From positions 18,941,760 to 19,005,759 of the forward strand of contig NC_091109.1 in NCBI RefSeq assembly GCF_024713975.1: DNA of 64,000 nt, given 5' to 3'. Made by a program: the position numbers and the translations under genes. The stretch comes from Paralichthys olivaceus (lineage: Eukaryota > Chordata > Actinopteri > Pleuronectiformes > Paralichthyidae). Below, piece by piece: positions 34,476-46,900 of the stretch. Position 1 is the first letter of the stretch; each line of letters opens with the position of its first letter. The notes below the pieces were generated by a model. It saw nothing but the letters and a program-made list of their open reading frames with translations, did not search any database and was not told where the DNA came from.

Positions 34476-37318
34476 ATGTCCAAGGCACTGAACCTGAGGA
34501 TCAGCCCGGAAGCTGCAGGGAAGGTGAGTTCAATCTGCTCAATCTGTTCAGGACACGGACACGGACACACACACACACACACACACACACACGGTGCTGT
34601 AAAATAAACTGAACTCTGCTGTGAGGACACGTCCACTTGGTGAAACGTGAGACGAGTCCATGTAAACGTCTGGTAAAGTTCCATGGGAGAAGAAAACGAA
34701 AGTAAATCCAGTGATTTTCAGTTTGAAGTGTAACATGACTCAGCAGTGTGAATACTTTCTGTCTCGTGTCTCCTGCAGGTGGAGAACGTCCAGCAGCACC
34801 TGCACCATGAGGTCTGTGCAGCTTCTCATTAAAGTCACTCATTCAAACAGAAACCACGTTGTCCCTGCAGCTCTCTGAATAATCGGGTTGTTTTCCAGGC
34901 AGAGAAACTCTTCTCCACTGTCATCCCACAGAAGATCACTCAGCTGGACGCTCTGCTCAAGGTCAGAAAGTTCAGTTTCAGTTACAACACTCTTTGATTG
35001 GACATGTGAGGCGCTCGATGAGGGACCTCTGTGAATCAGGCATCATTCATGCAGTTCCTGATTGAGTTAGATCATCTAAAGTCCTTTCTTTTTTCACTGA
35101 AGCTTTGAATCAGGCCACTCACCTTTGGAATGTGTTTCTCATTCAAGCGTTCCTCAAAAGAAGCTCAGAACATAAAAAGCCATTTGCAGACATGAACTCC
35201 GGAGGAAATCACACACGAACAACACAGCAGGAGATTCTCCGCTCAGCTTTAAATAAATAAAGTTAACAAGCTAAGTTAAAAACAGAAGTTAACCCCTGTG
35301 TTTCCTGTTCTTCGTTGACAGGACAGTGCCTTGAACCTGGACACGTCCTCGCTCATGGCTCCGCTGGACATCCCCATTCCTGACCCTCCCTCAGCGGAGG
35401 AGGTGAGTGCAGAGCAGCTCCCAGCCGTCGTCACTCAAAACAACCTGAACAGAGAGAATTCAGTCTGTCACACGCTTCACCCACTTATTTCAGATTCAGT
35501 TCAAATCATCCGTCTGAATCAGTGAGTTCAGCTACAATCACATTAAATAATCCAGTTTCTGAAAACACTCACATGCAAGGAAAAGGATTCTGTGTCTTAA
35601 GATCACTGTAAATAACTACATTTCCCATGGTGCATTTGTGGCAATTCCTTAAAATCTTTAAATAATGAAAACCCCACCTCCTCCATGTTGGCAGATGGTA
35701 CATGGACCAAACAAAAAAAAATCATAGTACACGTTGAATCCATTTTTCTCAAAGGTGGTTTCTGTCATGTCGTCCATCTTTATTTACAGCATAGCAATGC
35801 TAACGTTGTTATGTTGTAATGATGCCACTTGTTCCATAGGATTGGTTCGTATGAACAAACTAATCTGATTGGCTGTAAATGTGAATATAACTATAACACG
35901 TCAGATTCGTCTTTATGCAAAAGCAAACATGACTGTTGGTCGGTTGGTTGTGCAGGAAATGGAGACCGACAAGAATGAAGAGGGCGAGAAGAAGAAGAAG
36001 GGTATGGTGTTTTTAAAATTTTGTAAGTTGTCACAGTCGAGGCCGACATTTGACAAACACTGTGACTTTTCACCTGCAGCTCTGAAAAGTGGCTTCATCA
36101 AGGGGAACGAGAAGATCGTGTTGGCTTTGGACAAAGTGAAACCCGAGATTGTTGCTTTCAGGGAGATCCTCACCACAGTGAGTGCAAAGACGAACGCTGA
36201 GCCCAGGATCTGCAGGAACACACAGAACAACGTCCACACATTAAATATGAAAATGTTCCACAGGCTCAGGTGTTTGAGTTTAAATTCACATTTTACAAAG
36301 TTAAACTCACTTGTGTTGTTTCCCTTCAGGTTTCCTGCTGGATTCAACATCTCGTCCCACAAATAGAAGATGGAAACGACTTTGGAGTCGCCATTCAGGT
36401 GCATGTTCCTTCCAAAAGACTCCGGGAGTGTTAACGTTTCCCGGTGTTTTAAAAAATGACATCTCGATAATTTGTTAATAGCACACAAATGATAGTATAA
36501 CACATTATTTATTTTAGGTCTAATTAATTTGACAAAAAGAAATAAAGAGTAAATCGAAATTATCCTTATTTTCTTTAATTGCAGTATAACGTCATTATCA
36601 CCAACATGAATATATTTTAGTTTATTTTGAAATGTTTCATTTCTGCAAACTTTTCCACCACAGGAGAAAATCCTGGAGAGAATCGCTGCTGTGAAAACCA
36701 AAGTTGACGGTTTTCAAACAAACATTAACAAGTAGGTTGAATGTAGATATTTGTTGTAATAAATGTAATTTTGGTTGATATGAAGACTTTAACTAGTTTA
36801 AACTTTTAAAACCCCGCGTTTTGTTTTTCTCGTTTTTAAATGAAGGTACTTCTCAGAAAGGGGAGATGCTGTAGCCAAAGCTTCCAAAGAAACTCATGTG
36901 GTGAGTCTGAAATGTTCTGGTGTTCAAGTCAGTAATTGTTTTTATTGTTAACATTTAAAGATGCAGATGTTAAGTAAACGTTCAGGCACCAGATTCAAAC
37001 TAGAATCACCAACCACTGCAGATTCAGTCCACACACATTTACTGACATTCTCTCTCTCTCCAGATGGACTATCGCTCGCTCGTCCACGAGAAAGACAATT
37101 GCATCTACGCTGATGTCAGAGTGATCGTTCTTGACCTGCGCGGCTTCTACGTGAGTCCGCCCGACTTCTCCGAAGCGCAAACCAACACATGAACACGTTC
37201 AAATGTTCGTTTATTCACTCCTACCTCTTCACCCCAGGTCGAGTTTTTTGACATCATCAGCAAGAATCTGGACAAGGTGACCAATCCTAAAGGAGAGGAG
37301 AAGCCGTCCATGTATTGA
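34476..37318 (+). CDS. psme2: Proteasome activator complex subunit 2 (PA28-beta), 11 coding exons
   Basis: PA28-beta pairs with PA28-alpha in a heptameric 11S ring that caps the 20S proteasome and favours peptide release for antigen presentation. Coding exons: 34476-34523, 34779-34811, 34899-34961, 35322-35402, 35956-36001, 36080-36177, 36330-36398, 36664-36731, 36846-36900, 37064-37150 and 37238-37318. They total 729 nt, 242 aa (human PSME2 239). The N-terminus is [16 protein letters not shown]. The conserved [11 protein letters not shown] precedes a short acidic/lysine-rich linker ([15 protein letters not shown]), the KEKEKE-type position that is short in PSME2 and long in PSME1. The activation-loop region [12 protein letters not shown] and the helix [20 protein letters not shown] are intact. 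The C-terminus [10 protein letters not shown] matches PSME2, whose terminal residues dock on the 20S surface. Convergent with lsm5. Confidence 0.96.
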
Positions 37319-37421
37319 AGCTGGAGGTGATGAAGACGGACACACACTTCACAGCTGGCTGGATCATCGATCAACCTTAGCCTCAGTCATTGAGTTCCAC
37401 TCAACTCTGCTTCTTTAGTTC

Positions 37422-37427
37422 AATAAA
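37422..37427 (+). terminator. psme2 polyadenylation signal AATAAA
   Basis: Canonical AATAAA 104 nt beyond the psme2 stop and the first one downstream, giving a short 3' UTR. Confidence 0.7.
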
Positions 37428-37552
37428 CATGAAAATTATAACCGGAGCGAGTTTTAACACTTTAACTAAATTCAACTTTTACAGCTGCAAAACAGAAATA
37501 AAACAATGAACAAAGATGTTGAGAGTCGCTGATTTATTTGTAACAAAACCTT

Positions 37553-37558
37553 TTTATT
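37553..37558 (-). terminator. lsm5 polyadenylation signal AATAAA (minus strand)
   Basis: TTTATT on the plus strand is AATAAA on the lsm5 strand, 184 nt beyond its stop. A second copy lies at 37533-37538. The psme2 and lsm5 3' ends therefore face each other across roughly 100-150 bp. Confidence 0.6.
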
Positions 37559-37741
37559 AAATGTGATTCATTGTTATCATCTCATTTATCTTTTCTTTTT
37601 TTTTTTATTAACAAAATCAATGAGGAATCTTACCACAAAAATAATTTCCTCTTTAAAAGATCAAGAGGAAAGACCGACAACAATAATGACTTAAACAAGA
37701 AGCACAACGTAGACAAAGCAAAACACAAGTGTCCCAGTGAT

Positions 37742-39728
37742 TCAAACTTCAGGACCTTCTCCTCCAGGTATGAGCTGTAAAAAAAAAAATATATATATAT
37801 ATATTATAGGAAATACATTTTACTGCGAAGGCTTTAAACAACAGGAACAGATCATGTGAACATGTATCATACATGTGAGAGTCTATAGATCCATTAAATG
37901 GTCTGACTGTGTGTAAATTAAAAATCACACATGTATTTCCATTAGATTTTGACAATGGAACACAAAACATTTATCCAATAAAAAATATAAATTATTGTAT
38001 ACAACACAAACAAAATATTTCTTAACTCTCATTAGTTATTTGTTTTTGTGTAACATGGGTTTTAAGAGGTCGTCTGTTTTCAGCTGGTTCAATGAATCGG
38101 ATTCTAGAAATGTTCTTACCATTGTGATGTTGTTGCCGTTCAGGAGAATCTGGTCCAGTTTTGTTATCCTCCGTCCCTCTGGTGTGATTTCACTGAAACA
38201 GATATTTACGATGAGTTAACTCAACAGCAGCTGAATTCAGAAATAACTGAGCTTGAGACATGTACTTACAACTCCGTCACATCCTCCAAGACCATATCTG
38301 AGGAAACAAGTTCAGGACAAAATCTGGAGCAGAATTCAGAACAAACAGTAAAAACCACCCACGATGATAAATACTGGAGAAAGTGTGTTTTACATTTTTA
38401 AGAGACTGTAACCATGACGACTGAAAGGATACTGACAAAATCATCAAAACCCAGAAGGGTGCCGACGATTTCTTTGTCCGTTTTCATGACGATGTGAATC
38501 CGGGAGCCGATACATTTGTCCACAAGCTCTGAAAGAGAAATTCAAATGATCACTTCTGAGTTTGTCTGATGTTTGAACGTAGTTTTATCTTCCTGCACTT
38601 CATTACAGATCAGTGCTTTATATCATAATCAAGGCTGCAGCAAATGGCTGCTTTCTTTATTAATTCAAATTTTTTTTATTTTTCAAAACATCCAGGAAAT
38701 CATTTGCTCTGTAAGAAGAGAAAAAATGCTCATCACAAATTCTTACAAATGTAAAAATATGTAAATGTTCACATCCGGGACAATTCAATCAATATCTTCT
38801 AATCGCAGATACAACACATTAGTGCTAAATAACAACTATGTGTAACTGATGTAAATGACAAACATTCGTACTACAGTTAATTTAATATCATATTTACACA
38901 TATTTTATCCACCAGAGCAATAAGAAGTTTGTTTTTTAGCATTATATTAGATTTATTGCTGTGTACAGTCTCTGAGCAGTTTATTAGGAACACCTGTACA
39001 CCAGCTTTTCTCGGCCCAACGAGTGGCAGCACAGCTGAAGTGAACGCAGACAGAAGTCAAGAGCTTCAGGTCAAACATGACAGAAAAATGAGCATCATGG
39101 CTGTAAAGATGACACATCCGCAGAAATGAAGTCTTGAGGGTTTGTTTCCTTCAAAGACCAAAGTTGAACTGTCCGGTTAGAGAAAGGTGTTCCTAATAAA
39201 GTGCACAGAGACGTTAATGTCAGCTAGTTTAACCTGTTGTAACATCTCCTGCACTCGCTGCTGCCCACAGATTCACTCCACGATCAATACAGACACTTAT
39301 TTTGAGGGAAATGCAGATTGATGCTAAACATGTGGACGATGTAAAGGACGAAGCTAAAGTTTGACACACGAGACGAAACCACGAGACGAATCCACGAGCT
39401 GATAAAACTCGACACACTTTGATTTAAATGAGTTTTGAACGGTGCAGATGATTCATCACTTGAACAACATGTGGAACAGGAGGACATTCATTCTGTCGCA
39501 GAGTTTAGCTAGCTGCTAGCTGCTAGCGTAATGCTACCGCGAGCGAGCGAGACAACGCCGACATTTTAAATCTTCAACCCGCAGATTTAACAAAAACAAA
39601 CACACGAGGCTTTAATACAACTGTGTGTGAGTGTGTGTGTGAGTGTGTGTTTGAAACCAACAGAAACAGAGAAAGTACAAACCGAGCGGGAGCAGCTGGG
39701 AGGGATTCGTTGTTTGAGTCGCCGCCAT
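37742..39728 (-). CDS. lsm5: U6 snRNA-associated Sm-like protein LSm5, 5 exons
   Basis: LSm5 is one of seven subunits of the LSm2-8 ring, which binds the U6 snRNA 3' end in the nucleus, and of the LSm1-7 ring in cytoplasmic mRNA decapping. Exons: 39728-39683, 38528-38433, 38297-38270, 38192-38120 and 37774-37742. They sum to 276 nt, 91 aa, the same length as human LSM5. The protein starts [15 protein letters not shown]. Sm1 contains [20 protein letters not shown] and GFDDFVN. Sm2 contains [18 protein letters not shown]. It ends [10 protein letters not shown]. It is divergent from avl9 across about 1.2 kb and convergent with psme2. Intron 1 carries a small transposon-like element. Confidence 0.97.
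38977..39203. mobile_element. Short non-autonomous DNA transposon (MITE-like) in lsm5 intron 1
   Basis: The left end CAGTTTATTAGGAACACCT (38977-38995) and right end AGGTGTTCCTAATAAAGTG (39185-39203) are near-perfect inverted repeats (17 of 18-19 positions). They enclose about 190 bp with no coding capacity. Sequences with TTTATTAGGAACACCT ends are dispersed in many fish genomes, as far as I recall. The superfamily was not determined and target-site duplication is not obvious. Confidence 0.6.
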
Positions 39729-40962
39729 GTTGGATCCACGTGCAGACGCAACCAATCGATGGAAGAATAGCCGGCAACGACCAAAGCGATCAAACCCGAC
39801 TGAATCGATGCTCGACGTTTATATAGACGACGACTCAACTCGGATCGATCTGTTGATTATTATCGATCTGTTGTTTAATTTATTATCGATCTGTTGTTTA
39901 TTATCGATCTGTTGTTTATTATCGATCTGTTTTTTAATTTATTATCGATCTGTTTTTTAATTTATTATCGATCTGTTGTTTATTTATTATCGATCTGTTG
40001 TTTATTTATTACGGATCTGTTTATTAATTCATCATCGATCTTTGATCTAAAACCAATTAAATATGAAATAATCTTATTTTATTTAGTCCCACGTGACGGC
40101 GCTGCCAATACATGACGTAATTCTTTCACCAAACAAAGAGAGCGATACTGAGGTCAAGATGGTTCCTCACTTTCCTGTGTCCTCTACTAGTGGACTATTT
40201 CACAAACTAGATTCATTTTTATTGAATTATGAATACTATGTCACGTGATCTGCAGTTATATAATAATATACCATAACAAGTACAGTGTGTGTAAGTATAT
40301 CAGAGTCAGTAGAAACAATATTCCTTGTATACACAAACATGAGCAGCAGATGAATCTCATATACAGAAACAAAACATTTAATATATAAATGCATTTCTTG
40401 TATGAAAGGTGCAAAACAAATTAAGTTTATTATTATTAAAGTGTTTATACGATATTTATAAATGTAGAGTAAATTATTAAATGTATTTTTTCAGATTTTA
40501 ATGCTGTCTTTGAAGACCCAGTCTAGACTGCTGCAGCTGCTGAGGATCATTCACATACTATTATATAATACACATCTCTAACATGTTTTATTTCTGTATC
40601 TGTGCTCTAAAGCTTCAAATTGCGTTTAAATTCCTATTGTTTGTTTTCCTCTTTAACTTATAAATAATATTTTTACAGGGCTTTTTGTATGTAAATGTAT
40701 TTTATGAAGTTTATTATTTGATTGTTGTAATTATTATCACTATTATTATTATTATTATTATTACTGTCCTGTGAGGCGGAAGCGGAAGTGGGCAGCAGGG
40801 CGTCCTCTCGCTCCGGCCGCCCCGCCCCCCTCCGGGACGCAGAGCGGAAGTGGACGCTGTGCGCTGCGGACACGGTGCAGCTGAGCTCCGGGTTGTTTCC
40901 ACTGATCCGCGAGCGAAGATCGTCTCGTTCGCCGTCAACGCGTCGAGGGGGGGGAGGCGGAC
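39729..40962. promoter_or_regulatory. Divergent promoter region between lsm5 and avl9
   Basis: About 1.2 kb separates the two ATG codons. The avl9 side (40765-40960) is strongly GC- and CpG-rich, with an ATT repeat at 40739-40762 just before it, and is probably its 5' UTR and core promoter. The lsm5 side carries the ATCGAT minisatellite. CACGTGAC E-box-type motifs occur near 40090 and 40243. The head-to-head arrangement of LSM5 and AVL9 is also found in human. Confidence 0.6.
39841..40044. repeat. ATCGATCTGTT minisatellite upstream of lsm5
   Basis: Nine copies of ATCGATCT, plus one mutated copy (ACGGATCT), are spaced about 17-30 bp by TTTATT-rich linkers. Two further ATCGAT sites lie just to the left, near 39756 and 39803. 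It begins about 110 bp upstream of the lsm5 ATG and is therefore promoter-proximal. Confidence 0.85.
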
Positions 40963-43900
40963 ATGGAGCCTCAGGCCGGAGAAGACGCCAAAGGGCCGGT
41001 GCTGCACATCGTGGTGGTGGGATTCCACCACAAGAGAGGCTGTCAGGTGGGTGAACCCGCCGCGAGCTAACGAAGCTAACTGACAACAAACGGCGTCACT
41101 GACAGAACCGTGCAGCTGCAGACTCTTCTACCTGAAGTGACGCAGCTGCAGACTCTTCTACCTGAAGTGATGCAGCTCTGCAGTGACATCGGCTCTGAGT
41201 TATATAACCTGTGTCCTCCTCACTGTGTCTGACTCTTGGCGTTAATCTCAGGCTGCAGCCTCGAGTCTCCTCCCTGATGTTAAACTGTTTGATTTATCAC
41301 AACAACAACAACCGGAGCCATGTTGTGGGTCAGTGGGACTCAATGTGTCGTAGATGTAAACATAAAGGAAATGAGCGACTCGGGAGAAGCTGGAGCATTA
41401 ACGTGATATTAGAAATGAGCTGCTGCACATTTTTAAAATGTCTTTTCAGTCCCTCCCTTGATTTATAATTATTGTAAATAAAAAATGGACGCAGTTTAAA
41501 AGTGAAGCCAAAACACCGGGATTGCCCCCTTGTGGCTGACTGCAGTATAAACACAACTTTCTCCATGTTGGCAGACGAGACGCAGACCAAACTAAAACAT
41601 GGTTTCTGTTGTTGTTCTTGTCAAACTGATCTTTGACTCAGTGTTTCTGAGCATTTTGTTTTTAGTCATTTGATATGAAAACAGCTTTAAACGTCACGAT
41701 TGTCAGCTGAGACCGACCTCGTCACTTAAAGACGGCCGTGTCCATGTTACAGATATTTCGGCTTCATGTTTGTACGATGGGAGGAAGTGGAGATGTTACT
41801 GAACCCGTCTTTAGAAGCACTGGTTGAAACCGTAAACCCGTCATTCATAAGTTATTTCATGCTGCTTTCAAATGAAACTCAAAACCTCATCTGATCAAAA
41901 TTAAAATATATTAGTGTTCCCAAGAAAAATAATCAGTGGCCTCCATCTTTTCTGACAAACGTTAACAAAGCAAAGTTAAGCACAAACAGTCACAAGCTCA
42001 TGTTGAAAAGGTCAACAGGAAATAAAACATGACAGTAGATGAAGTCCACAGATTTATTAACAAAGTCTTACACTACAGGTAAAAACCATCATGACAAACT
42101 CATCCAGGAACTCACGGTTACATAAAAATCCAGATGAGCGGAACACGAGGAATCAGACCACGACACAAACAACGACTCACCTGAAGTTTGTGGAAACTCG
42201 ACCAGTGAAACTCAGGGATTTAAATCCTCTGCAGCTGATTGACAAACGAGAAACAGGTGGAAAACTGGAGGCAGGAAGTAAAGTCACTGCACACGTGATT
42301 AGGAAAGACATTTCAAAAGAAAACAGGAAACAGAGGACAAGTAGAAAGTTACTTGGGCTGTAACTACAGATTTTTTGGATATATTCTATTTAAAATATTA
42401 ATTAATCTGTAAATTAATTTCCTGATGGTTTGTATAATATCAAATAAATGTAATGTAATGCTTGAAAACTGTCACAAAGCAGCAAAAACTCAGAAATTCA
42501 TCTGATCTGCACGTTTGAGAAGCTGCAAACTGGGAATAGTTTTTAGAAAATGAGTAAAATGATTCATCAATTATGAGAAGAGAGTTTTTAGTTTCTTCTG
42601 TAGCCACAGTTCACAGAAGACAAAGCTCACGTGCTGGTTTTGGTGTCACTGTGTCGTCAAACCTGTTTGGCAGCAATTACCATTAAAGTGTAAAGTGTGA
42701 CCTCCTGTAACACCTGCTTCATTAGTGAGAGTGAACGTGAGCCAGTCAGCGTAAGTGGCTCTAATTCAGCGTCTACTCGTCACCTCGTCTCCTCCTCAAA
42801 ATGATCCGACGTGCAGGCCGAGCTGGCAGCGGTGAAAACCAAACACCGTGCCTCCTCGTCCTCGTCGCTGCCGCTCTCCATCTGTCTCTGCTGCTAAAAC
42901 ACGATGAGGCGCTTTAACTCGGAAGCAGCTGCCGTTTGAGGCGAAAGATAAAAATGTGACTTTGTTTTTCACTGAAGCAGCATCAGAGCAGACAGTGAGT
43001 GCTCGCTTATTGTATCAGGTGTGTCTGTAAGTTATCTGATCGGGGTCAACCACCTCCTGCTGGGTATCAGATGACTGGGTCCTCTGTCTCCCTCCGTCTC
43101 TTTGACCTGTCGTCCATCTGTTTCTCCGTCAGACGCCCAGGTGTCTCTTGTCGTGAGCATCTCCTCCAGGACTGAGGAGCGGCCGCTCGCCCTCAGGCAG
43201 CTGCAGCGGTTGATCCTCAGAGAGAGTGAATCATTGTCTGTGGGTGTGTGAGGCGTTCAGGACCAGCAGGTTTCAGGTTAATCTTGACGGACTCGGCTCT
43301 TAAACGTCACCACAGACAAGAAAAGATCCAGAAGGTTCCAGCTTCTGACGTGCAGACGTTTCCTCTCCCGTTACCTTCAAGTCAAAAAGCTTGATGTTCT
43401 CTGACGGCTGCAGCGTATTTTTATTATCGACTAATCTGATTCTTCTGGTTTTTAAAATGTCAGACAACAGTCGCTGTCAGTTTCCCAGAAGTCACAGCGA
43501 CACAGTCTTTACATCACTTGTTTTGTCCAGAACCTGAAATAAACCAGAAGTTTCACCCCCCCCCCTCCCCCCTCAAAGTGTGACGTTTGAGGAAGTGACA
43601 TCACTGTAAATCTAACCACGCTGTCTCTCCTTCACCCTCAGGTTGAATTCTCGTACCCTCCGCTGATGCCGGACGAGGGTCACGACAGTAACCTGGTTCC
43701 CGAGGAGTGGAAATACCTGCCGTTCCTCGCTCTGCCTGACGGGGCGCACAACTACCAGGAAGGTACGTGTCCTCTTCGTTTTAAATCAATAATGCAAAAA
43801 TCCAACAGTGTCCAGTGTTTGTTTCAATATTTTACACATTTGTTTATTGGGAAAATACATAATTTAATAGTTATGGAGGATATAGTCTTTCATTTGTCAC

Positions 43901-46900
43901 TTCTGTTTAAGTACGTTGATTCTGTCACAGTATCAGAAACTGTATCCGGGCGGTAAAGTGAGAACAGGACTGAGCGTCGGTGACACTGATCCGACTCCGT
44001 CTTCTTGTCCCGTGTGTCGTGGCTGTGGTCACGTGACACGTGGCGCTCCTGTGCTTCGCCACCATCGTTCATTCTGTCGCAGCGAAGGCAACCAACAGGA
44101 AGTTAAACTCAAAGTTCAGCTCTGGATTCAAAACTACAGCCATCAGCAACAGCTGTTACTGTGCTGGAGACATATTTAACTGGTGATGAACGAGGACAGC
44201 TCAGGGTGTCGCAGGAAAACAAATCTTATTTCAGACGTTCTCTTTTCTCTTTCTCTGACACAGTTTTAATACATTTATTTCTGCACAAAAACAACTTGAC
44301 CACATGCAAGTGTGTCAGTTTGAATTAAGCTATGCACATTCAAATTTACTAAGGTTTTTTATTTTGTGTTTGGACACAATGAGACGTTTGCATTATCACA
44401 GTAGAGCAGCAGCAGCAGCAGCAGCGTTGTTCAGTGACTCCTGTGTAAAGTGTGAAGAGAGTCTGGAGCTGTTCGTTGGCTCGTCGCAGGAGTTCTGGTC
44501 GATGCACTGCAGCTGTGGCCTCCGTCCAGATGCCCCGCTGCAAGCCCCCCACCCCCCCCACCCCTGCCTCCGCCTCCTCTCTCGACTCCGGTTAATCTGC
44601 AGCCGTCTCTCCATCCTGCTCTCGTCTCATCAGAGCTGGACTTACTTCTTCATCCTGTGATTTTACTGCTATAAACAGACCATACTTGGATTCCTGGGCT
44701 TCAACAACCACGAAATTCTGCGACGACACAGTTTCAAATCAGTTCCCAACCTTCCACACTCGGATCGTGTCTCGTGACAGCATGAAGTGAACTGCTGACT
44801 GCAGATTAAGTGTTTTTAAAAAGCTCCAAAATGTGCGAGTCGGTGACCAGGGTAGCGTTTCATTCAGGAATGAGATCAGTGAAGTCCTTGAATGCACCAC
44901 AATGTATCAGTCCACGTTCAGTAACGTTTGGCTTCCTGTTGCAGGTTCATCCAGTTTGTCTGCAGTTTTTAAAACCAGGTCAGGCTGTAAAACGATCACT
45001 TCAGTGTCTCATATGAGACTGAACGTTCGTCTGCAGCGTGAGAGCAGCGAACGCAGCTGCACTCACACATGAAGAAGATGCGTTCAATGTAACTGTTAAC
45101 CGTTAAACTGCGTTTCCTCCCTCGGTTAATTTTTCCCTCTCAGGTGACACATGTCGTAAAAACCAGCTGGAACATTATATGACGGTGTTTATCCTGATGT
45201 TTTACAGACACTGTGTATTTCCACCTGCCGCCGCTCACTGGAGACATGAAGTGTGTGTACGGAGTTTCCTGTTATCGTCAAATAGAAGCAAAGGTCAGTC
45301 CGTGTAAATTCTCTCTTTATTCCTCTTCAGACACGAAGCTGTGAATTTTGTTCTGAGGCCAAAATTCTGTTGAAGAAGCACTCGATACCTGAGCTACAGT
45401 AAAAATACACGAAAGTATGCATTTCAGAATCATGTATACAACATGATGAGGTTGTGAAGATTCATTTAATCTACTTTAACACATCATAGTTTCTTCTTAT
45501 TATTATAAGACTTATTATATTTTTTATTAGAAATCACTTATTTTGCTCTGAACTACAGTGAAGAAGAAGGTTTGGTGTTAAAGGATGTTTTAATCCCCCA
45601 TCAGGCCCTGAAGGTGCGGCAGGCTGACGTCACCAGGGAGACGGTTCAGAAGAGCGTCTGCGTCCTGAGTCGAGTGGTGAGTCACCTGATTTCAGTCTTA
45701 GTGGTTTTTTACGAGCTGGAACAAAATGAGATCAAGAGTCGAATAACTGGGCTGTGAAATATTGTCGTGATCTCTGTGCCACGAGAAGGAAAATGAGCTG
45801 GAGCTCAGCTTTTATTAATCTTCTCCTCCAGAAATAAACTCAGCGAGGATTTAAAACTCCTCAGATGTCGTAATCAAGCTCTGATGACAAGAACATTTAT
45901 CAGAGGTTTGATATTTTATGGTTTAACCGTAAGATCTTATTTAAATAATTATAAATAAAAAGGGGCTGCAGGAAAAATTAGCATCTGACTGAGACTTTTG
46001 TGTTCTCACATCCGGAAAACTTCAGGAAAATCCCCAGAGTTCAGTGCAGGTCTGAAAACCGAAGTTACATGTTGACAGACTCTGTTGTTATTTCCAGCCT
46101 CTCTACGGCCTCCTCCAAGCAAAGCTGCAGCTCATCACACACGCCTACTTTGAGGAGAAAGACTTTTCACAGATCTCCATCCTGCAGGTGAGAAGCTGTT
46201 TATGTTCGTTCGTGTTCTTCTTCTCTCGTTGTCGTCCTCCGCTCACGTCCCCTCTCCTGCAGGAACTCTACGACCACATGAACGGCTCCTTGAAGGGATC
46301 CACTCTGGAGGGGTCGCAGGTTTATTTAGGTCGGTGAAACTTTATTCATTTGAACAAACTTTCTGGTGAACAAGTTTCTGTTTGTTTTGTTCTTCGGTCT
46401 TTTTTGCTGATGATTGAAATTCTTCCGAACAGACCACATTTGTTGTGGTTGTGTCTCTTCAGCTCTTTAACTGCACAAAAATGTTCATGCATTTTTCTCT
46501 CAGGGAAAATTCCACATGAGTTGAAGGTTTGTTTTTCTCCTCAGGATTATCGCCCAGAGATCTCATACTGCACTTTCAACACAAGGTAGAAGAGAACATG
46601 TGTTTCCTGATCTCATTTGTTTTGTGAAGTAAGTTTATATTTTATGTTTCTATCACATGAGTTAACATCTTTATTTCACATCTTAGGTTCTCATCCTCTT
46701 CAAACTCATTCTGCTGGAGAAGAAGGTACAAACAAACGCTTTATGTCCACGTTTACATTCCGTCACTACTTTTTTGGAAAATGATTGATTTTTTTTATTT
46801 TTGTGGTGAATGTTTTTCAGGTTCTGTTCTACGTGTCTCCCGTCAACAGACTAGTCGGAGCCCTCATGACGGTTTTGTCGCTGTTTCCAGGTCAGTAGAG

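Noticed and set aside
35913..36701. A 262-codon minus-strand ORF
   Set aside because: It spans psme2 introns and exons in antisense, has no domain similarity, and the plus strand has a complete, phase-consistent psme2 model.
42091..42363. A 90-codon plus-strand ORF in avl9 intron 1
   Set aside because: Polar, low-complexity sequence (Thr/Arg/Lys/Asn) without homology I recognise; more consistent with a dispersed repeat than a gene.
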